From Fimbriimonadia bacterium (GTDB lineage: Bacteria; Armatimonadota; Fimbriimonadia; Fimbriimonadales; GBS-DC): a stretch of 64,000 nt of DNA. Numbering within the stretch: the stretch's first letter is position 1; each line of letters starts with the position of its first letter. Below the pieces are notes generated by a model. It was not told the origin of the DNA. It saw only the letters and a program-made list of their open reading frames with translations, and ran no database searches. Location: assembly GCA_026129765.1 (NCBI GenBank), contig JAHCHP010000006.1, positions 94,644 through 158,643 on the forward strand, in the 5' to 3' direction. Shown piece after piece: positions 59,505-64,000 of this stretch. Position numbers and translations under genes: made by a program.

Positions 59505-61601
59505 GTGATCAGTTTGGGGAGCAGTTGGCTCAATCGTATCTTGCGGAACTCTGACTTGTTGATTGCCTTGGCGATCTTCACGGTCGTAGTGATGCTGATT
59601 CTGCCACTGCCCAAATGGGTGCTGGATACCTTCTTAGTCATCAACTTGACTGTTGCCATCATGATCGCGTTGATGGCGGTCAACATCCACGATTCGCTCC
59701 AGTTTTCCGCGTTTCCCGCGCTGCTGCTCATCACGACCCTGTTCCGTCTCGCGCTGAGTATTGTGGCAACGAAGCTGATACTTGGAACGGGTGAAGCCGG
59801 ACACGTCATCGAGACCTTTGGGCAGTTCGTGGTTGGTGGCGATTTTGTGGTGGGTGTGGTCGCGTTCCTGATTCTGGTGGTGGTTCAATTTGTGGTCATC
59901 ACCAACGGCGCGGGGCGCGTGGCGGAAGTGGCGGCGCGTTTCACATTGGACGCCATGCCCGGTAAGCAGATGGCGATTGATGCCGATCTGAACGCAGGAT
60001 TGATCAACGAAGAGCAGGCGCGAGAACGGCGCAGGATCATTGAACGCGAAGCAGATTTTTACGGCGCGATGGACGGTGCCAGTAAGTTCGTGAAGGGCGA
60101 TGCCATTGCGGCGATTCTGATTATTCTGATCAATATCATCGGCGGCTTTGCGGTTGGTTTCTTGCGGGGACAGGGCGACGCGATGACCGTGATGAAGACC
60201 TATACCTTGTTGACGGTGGGCGAAGGCTTGGTCGCGCAAATCCCCGCTTTGCTCATCTCCACTGCGACCGGCTTGATGGTCACCCGTTCCGGCGCGGAAA
60301 CCGGTATGGGGCAGGATTTAGTTAAACAACTGAGCGCGCAGCCCCGGGTGCTGATGGGTGCGGGCGCAGCGGTCATGCTGTTGTCGCTGGTGCCGGGTTT
60401 CCCGAAACCGCAGTTTTTGTTGATAGGCGCGTCTATCGCCGCGATGGGCTATCTGGTGTCGCGTTCGCCCGCGCCCAGCCTGCCGGTAGAAGAAGCGCAG
60501 GCACTCGAAACGGCTGCTCCCGAACCAAAGGGACCAGAGGCGGTACTGCCCCTGTTGAAGGTGGATTTGGTCGAGTTGGAGATCGGTTATGGACTGTTGC
60601 CTTTGGTCGATACCGCACAAAGAGGCGATCTACTGGACCGCATTTCCGCTATTCGTAAGCAGTTGGCGATGGATTTGGGGTTTGTAATGCCCTCGGTGCG
60701 AGTGAGGGATAACCTGAAACTGAAATCGTATCAATACCAGTTCAAGATTCGCGGTGAGCGGGTGGCGGGTTCGGAAGCCATGCCTCGTTCTCTGTTGGCA
60801 ATGCCTCCCAGTGCGGATAGTCCCCCGTTGGAAGGGATGCCTGCGCAAGAGCCGGTTTTTGGCATGAAGGCTTACTGGATCGATCCCAACCAACGGCAGC
60901 AAGCGGAGCGCTTGGGCTATACGGTGGTGGAGCCGTCCGCAGTCATCGCGACGCATCTGACAGAGATGGTGCGCCAGCACGCCGCCGAGTTAATCGGTCG
61001 GGCAGAAACTCAGCAGTTGTTAGACAATTTGAAGGAGCAGAACGCGGTCGTGGTGCAAGAATTGGTACCGGAGCAGTTGACTTTAGGCGAGGTGCAGAAA
61101 GTGCTTCAACATCTGCTGCGCGAGAGCGTGCCGATTCGCGATTTGGTCACGGTATTAGAGACTCTGGCTGACCACGCTTCCCGCACACGCGATACGGAGA
61201 CACTGGGCGAGTATGTCCGAGCGGCGTTGTCGCGCACTATCACTCGGCGATTCACCGATTCAAAGGGGGTTCTGCCTGTTCTGGCTATGGAACCGAGCTT
61301 AGAGGCATGGTTGCGTGAGAAGTGGCAACAGACCCCGCAAGGCGTGACCTTGGCTTTGAACCCGCATGAGGCGCGCATGGTGATGTCCGCGATTCAGACG
61401 GCAGTGGAGACGACGGTTTCGCAAGGGCATACCCCTCTGATCGCCTGCGCAGGCGCGATCCGTCTCGCGCTGTTCAAACTGCTTTCCGATGCCCGCCCAC
61501 CCATCCAGGTCATCGCTTACCACGAAATCGCGCCCCGCGCCGACCTCAAAATCATCGCGCAAATCTCTGCTCCCGAAATCGCCTCTGCCGCCGCTGCGTG
61601 A
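59505..61601 (+). CDS. flhA: Flagellar biosynthesis protein FlhA
   Basis: A 698-residue membrane component of the flagellar type III export gate. N-terminal helices begin SDLLIALAIFTVVVMLILPLP; the FHIPEP-like region includes TLFRLALSIVATKLIL, ARFTLDAMPGKQMAIDADLNAG and GAMDGASKFVKGDAIA; the cytoplasmic C-domain starts near residue 350. The GTG start at 59505 gives the usual short N-terminal segment before helix 1. It is followed by flhF after 78 bases. No other flagellar gene is in the window. Confidence 0.96.
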   Translation: MISLGSSWLNRILRNSDLLIALAIFTVVVMLILPLPKWVLDTFLVINLTVAIMIALMAVNIHDSLQFSAFPALLLITTLFRLALSIVATKLILGTGEAGHVIETFGQFVVGGDFVVGVVAFLILVVVQFVVITNGAGRVAEVAARFTLDAMPGKQMAIDADLNAGLINEEQARERRRIIEREADFYGAMDGASKFVKGDAIAAILIILINIIGGFAVGFLRGQGDAMTVMKTYTLLTVGEGLVAQIPALLISTATGLMVTRSGAETGMGQDLVKQLSAQPRVLMGAGAAVMLLSLVPGFPKPQFLLIGASIAAMGYLVSRSPAPSLPVEEAQALETAAPEPKGPEAVLPLLKVDLVELEIGYGLLPLVDTAQRGDLLDRISAIRKQLAMDLGFVMPSVRVRDNLKLKSYQYQFKIRGERVAGSEAMPRSLLAMPPSADSPPLEGMPAQEPVFGMKAYWIDPNQRQQAERLGYTVVEPSAVIATHLTEMVRQHAAELIGRAETQQLLDNLKEQNAVVVQELVPEQLTLGEVQKVLQHLLRESVPIRDLVTVLETLADHASRTRDTETLGEYVRAALSRTITRRFTDSKGVLPVLAMEPSLEAWLREKWQQTPQGVTLALNPHEARMVMSAIQTAVETTVSQGHTPLIACAGAIRLALFKLLSDARPPIQVIAYHEIAPRADLKIIAQISAPEIASAAAA

Positions 61602-61679
61602 GGATAGGGGGAGGAGGGTTCCAACCTGTTAAAATTAGCGGGAATTGCCGATAATACTCTCTTGGGGAGAATTCAGAAC

Positions 61680-62855
61680 ATGCAAGTCAAAACCTATACA
61701 GCTCCGACGAAGTTGGAAGCGCTGTTGAAAGTGCGCGATGAACTGGGACCGGAAGCGGTCATTTTGCATGAACGACAGGCGAGAAAAGGCTGGTTTCTGT
61801 TCAAGAAACCGGTCATCGAATTAGTGGTGGCAACGAGCCAAGCCGAGGAAGCAGGGGTGGATGCCATTCAGTCTGCCCGTGCCGAGAAACCTGCCAACGC
61901 GCGCGCGTCTTCAGTCTTGACGGTGGAGCCGAACGGCGTTGAGCCGCGGGGCGTGGAACCGAAAGGCGTGGAGACTTACGATCCCGTTCCGGGCAAACTG
62001 CGGAAATTGGAAGCGGAGATGCAGGAACTGCGAACGATGGTTAGCGCGGTGCATCAACGCCTGCAGGAATCTCCTCCTGAAATCTTGAATGAGCCGTCTT
62101 CTCCTACCGAACATCCGCTGTTCACCCAGTTGATCCGTCAAGGCGTCGAGCTGGAACTGGCAAAATCGCTCATCAGCGCAGTCCCGCGAATCGCGCAGGG
62201 CGCGGAAGCCAAGCTGAGTCTGAAGCGCGCTCTGGCACGGTTGCTTCCGGTCGGGGGTGTACTGCCTACCGAGCGATCCCCCAAGCAAGTGGTCGCGCTG
62301 GTGGGACCGACGGGCGTCGGCAAAACAACCACCATCGCGAAACTGGCGGCGACCTATGCGCTGGAGCATAATCGCAAGGTGGGGTTGTTGTCGTTGGATA
62401 CCTATCGCATTGGCGCGATTGAACAACTGCGCACCTACGCGCAGATCATGGATATTCCCTTGCAAATCGCTTATGACGCGGATGAAACGCGCGAGGGTTT
62501 AGATGCGCTGCAGGGCTGCGATTTGATCTTTATCGACACCATCGGACGCAGCCAGCGCGATGAACCCAGCTTGCAGTCGCTGAAATTGGCGTTGGACGCT
62601 GCCAAGGCGACGGTTTATCTCGCGGTTGCCGCGAATGCCGACACGCAAACCCTCTATGATGTGCAGGAACGGTTCGCCATGCTCGATGCGCGTTATCTGA
62701 TCGTGACTAAATTGGATGAGACCGCGCGTTTCGGTCCCATCACCAACCTGATCGCGCGCAAGCGGATGCCAGTTGCCTATTGCGCGGATGGTCAGCGCGT
62801 GCCGGAAGACCTGCGCGAAGCCGATAGCGAATGGCTGGCGCGTCAGTTGATATGA
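61680..62855 (+). CDS. flhF: Flagellar biosynthesis protein FlhF (SRP-type GTPase)
   Basis: A 391-residue GTPase that helps place flagella. It starts MQVKTYTAPTKLEALLKVRDELGPEAVIL as FlhF does (cited over residues 1-29). The G domain has VGPTGVGKTTTIAKLAATYA (about 208-227), DTYRIGAIEQLRTYA, DTIGRSQRD and TKLDETARFGP. The middle (about 75-130) is a low-complexity linker with repeated GVEP units. GGGGAG precedes the ATG at 61680. The usual next gene flhG is absent; instead a toxin-antitoxin pair follows after 45 bases. Confidence 0.95.
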   Translation: MQVKTYTAPTKLEALLKVRDELGPEAVILHERQARKGWFLFKKPVIELVVATSQAEEAGVDAIQSARAEKPANARASSVLTVEPNGVEPRGVEPKGVETYDPVPGKLRKLEAEMQELRTMVSAVHQRLQESPPEILNEPSSPTEHPLFTQLIRQGVELELAKSLISAVPRIAQGAEAKLSLKRALARLLPVGGVLPTERSPKQVVALVGPTGVGKTTTIAKLAATYALEHNRKVGLLSLDTYRIGAIEQLRTYAQIMDIPLQIAYDADETREGLDALQGCDLIFIDTIGRSQRDEPSLQSLKLALDAAKATVYLAVAANADTQTLYDVQERFAMLDARYLIVTKLDETARFGPITNLIARKRMPVAYCADGQRVPEDLREADSEWLARQLI

Positions 62856-62900
62856 TTGGGGTATGTTATGTGGTAGAATAGTTTTGGAGACAAAAAACCT

Positions 62901-63170
62901 ATGTCTATCACATTAGAACTTGATCCGGCATTAGAAAGTCATTTGAAGGCGCAAGCAGAGCAGCAGGGACTGAGTTTGAGTGAGTATATCGCTCAAATGT
63001 TGGTTGCTCAAAGCCCGCGCGTTATAATTGATGACCTTTATGAGCAGTCATTATCTTCTAAAGAGTGGGAAGCGACATTCTTGCAATGGGTCAACTCCTT
63101 CAAACACGCGCCCAAGCTGCCTCCCAGCGCTTTCAAACGTGACAGCTTTTATGTTGAAGAATCAAAATGA
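62901..63170 (+). CDS. Ribbon-helix-helix-like antitoxin
   Basis: An 89-residue protein with LELDPALESHLKAQAEQQGLSLSEYIAQML at the N-terminus (about residues 4-33), a CopG/Arc-type ribbon-helix-helix, and a longer C-terminal part that could cover the toxin. GGAG lies 13 bases before the ATG and a TAGAAT box lies upstream. The stop overlaps the ATG of the PIN gene by four bases (ATGA), so the pair is coupled. The toxin is broken (next entry), leaving an antitoxin that may still bind DNA. Confidence 0.8.
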   Translation: MSITLELDPALESHLKAQAEQQGLSLSEYIAQMLVAQSPRVIIDDLYEQSLSSKEWEATFLQWVNSFKHAPKLPPSAFKRDSFYVEESK

Positions 63171-63604
63171 AATATTTGTTGGATACGAAAATTTTGCTGC
63201 GGTGGACACAGATAGGTGATTCGGATCATGCTGTCGCTGTTGAAGCGGTTTATAAACTTAAGGCGAAGGGAGAGGAGATGTTTATTGCGTCTCAGAACAT
63301 CATTGAGTTTTGGAATGTTGCGACAAGACCTTTAGATAAGAATGGGCTTGGTATGTCGATTTCTGAAGCCGACAAAAGCGTTATAGCAATCGAGAAAATG
63401 TTTCCAATCTTAGCCGAATCTGCCCAAACTTATACCACTTGGCGTAGATAAGTTACACAGATAGGAGTTTCTGGGGTTCAGGTACATGATGCGCGTTTAG
63501 TCGCTTAAATGCAAGTGAATGGACTCTCTCACATTCTCACATTCGACTCGACAGATTTTAATCGCTATCCTGATATAGTGGCGGTTCATCCTGGTTCCTT
63601 GTGA
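63167..63604 (+). pseudogene. PIN-domain toxin interrupted by two in-frame TAA codons
   Basis: From the ATG at 63167 the frame reads YLLDTKILLRW (usual DTNILL, here Lys), ASQNIIEFWNVATRP, then stops at TAA 63449-63451. The same frame continues without shift: VTQIGVSGVQVHDARLVA, second TAA at 63506-63508, MQVNGLSHILTFDSTDFNRYP and a normal end at TGA 63602-63604. Read through, this is a complete VapC-like PIN domain of 145 residues. Both TAA codons sit where relatives have Leu, so single TTA-to-TAA changes would explain them. Probably inactive. Confidence 0.8.
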
Positions 63605-63716
63605 GCTGCTGAGACTGCATACGCGACTCTGCCCATGATTGACAAACCTCGGATTTTTAGCAGGGAAGAGCCGTTTGGTCGCGTATCCTGTTACCACGCA
63701 ATGGGAGGCATACGCG

Positions 63717-64000
63717 ATGCGAGTGACATCAGAAGGCTTAGCAAAATTAGATAATGAGTTCAAAAGTTACTTGGAAGGGGAGGCGGTTACGCGCTTCTTT
63801 CAGGAATTTGATATTCAGTTTTCCGCAGGGCATTGGTGCGCGGGCGAGTTTTCAGACCGCTTTTGTAAATCTTACACCGATGATCCGCATTTCGAGCCGG
63901 GAATCGCTGCCGATATCCGGCGGGTGAAAGAGGCAGGAATTGCAGGCATCGAGCTGTCTGACACTCTGCTGCGCGATGAAAAAATGCAAGTATCAGCCGC
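63717..64000 (+). CDS. Xylose isomerase-like protein, N-terminal part (cut by window)
   Basis: The ATG at 63717 has GGGAGG eight bases upstream and the frame stays open to the right edge (94 codons). FDIQFSAGHWCAGEFSDRFCKS and the following DIRRVKEAGIAGIELSDTLL resemble the start of xylose isomerase-type TIM barrels (FSFGLWxxG...rDpFG, then a helix GAxGVExHDxD). The 112 bases between the PIN pseudogene and this start contain only its Shine-Dalgarno and no convincing promoter. Full length and specificity cannot be judged. Confidence 0.65.
   Translation, partial: MRVTSEGLAKLDNEFKSYLEGEAVTRFFQEFDIQFSAGHWCAGEFSDRFCKSYTDDPHFEPGIAADIRRVKEAGIAGIELSDTLLRDEKMQVSA

Noticed and set aside
63449..63508. 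Alternative genetic code reading TAA as an amino acid
   Set aside because: Many intact genes in the window end with TAA and none is interrupted by it; mutation of this one gene is simpler.

Overview
The window looks like bacterial chromosome with a GC content somewhat above one half, dense genes on both strands, very short intergenic gaps and several four-base or one-base stop/start overlaps. No rRNA, tRNA or CRISPR array was seen. Two secreted proteins end in PEP-CTERM sorting tails, flagellar export genes (flhA, flhF) are present, the isocitrate dehydrogenase is the long Thermus-like type, and many genes appear to be transcribed leaderlessly from a GGTANNNT box placed 6-7 bases before the ATG. 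That mixture fits a Gram-negative-type, possibly thermophilic lineage such as Armatimonadota; this placement is inference and not proven by any marker gene here.

Layout. 1-6131: end of a DUF5693 membrane protein, an inserted MazF-type toxin-antitoxin pair, a PEP-CTERM protein, trpF, an M3 oligoendopeptidase and, overlapping it, a membrane protein with all the hallmarks of presenilin (two catalytic Asp motifs and a PAL motif). 6132-13723: argH, DUF1854, an accessory patch (Uma2 nuclease, a HinfI-like R fragment and its GANTC-type methyltransferase), two DUF4870 proteins, a NYN protein and a MalK-type ATPase. 13724-22174: ankyrin and PhyH genes, two duplicated small domain proteins with identical terminators, asd, then a long minus-strand operon (TIM-barrel isomerase, triple-GAF protein, PD-(D/E)XK nuclease, two unknowns, upp). 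22352-27553: epimerase plus BASS transporter, ANTAR regulator, second TIM-barrel protein, parvulin-type foldase. 27599-33672: repeat-rich secreted protein, PEP-CTERM protein, NurA-like nuclease, unknown secreted proteins, comF.

33721-44716: a DUF433/DUF5615 toxin-antitoxin cassette inserted at the 5' end of a Nif3-like gene (64-bp direct repeats), a HepT/MntA pair, an alkyltransferase-like protein, hydantoinase A, esterase, a UBP zinc finger, a large TPR protein and a 5'-nucleotidase family protein. 44858-50844: an AT-richer defence-type island with a Mod-like methyltransferase, TcmP, its Gp37/Gp68 three-Cys partner, a Res-like helicase and a separate small nuclease. 50910-64000: DHFR-like protein, large VWA protein, an operon of icd, malQ, UDP-sugar epimerase and SDR, then flhA-flhF, a decayed PIN toxin-antitoxin pair and the start of a xylose-isomerase-like gene.

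The most striking points are the presenilin-like protease coupled to an oligopeptidase, the composite restriction island containing the TcmP/three-Cys pair, two toxin-antitoxin cassettes bounded by direct repeats of neighbouring gene ends, and the recurrent leaderless promoter architecture.
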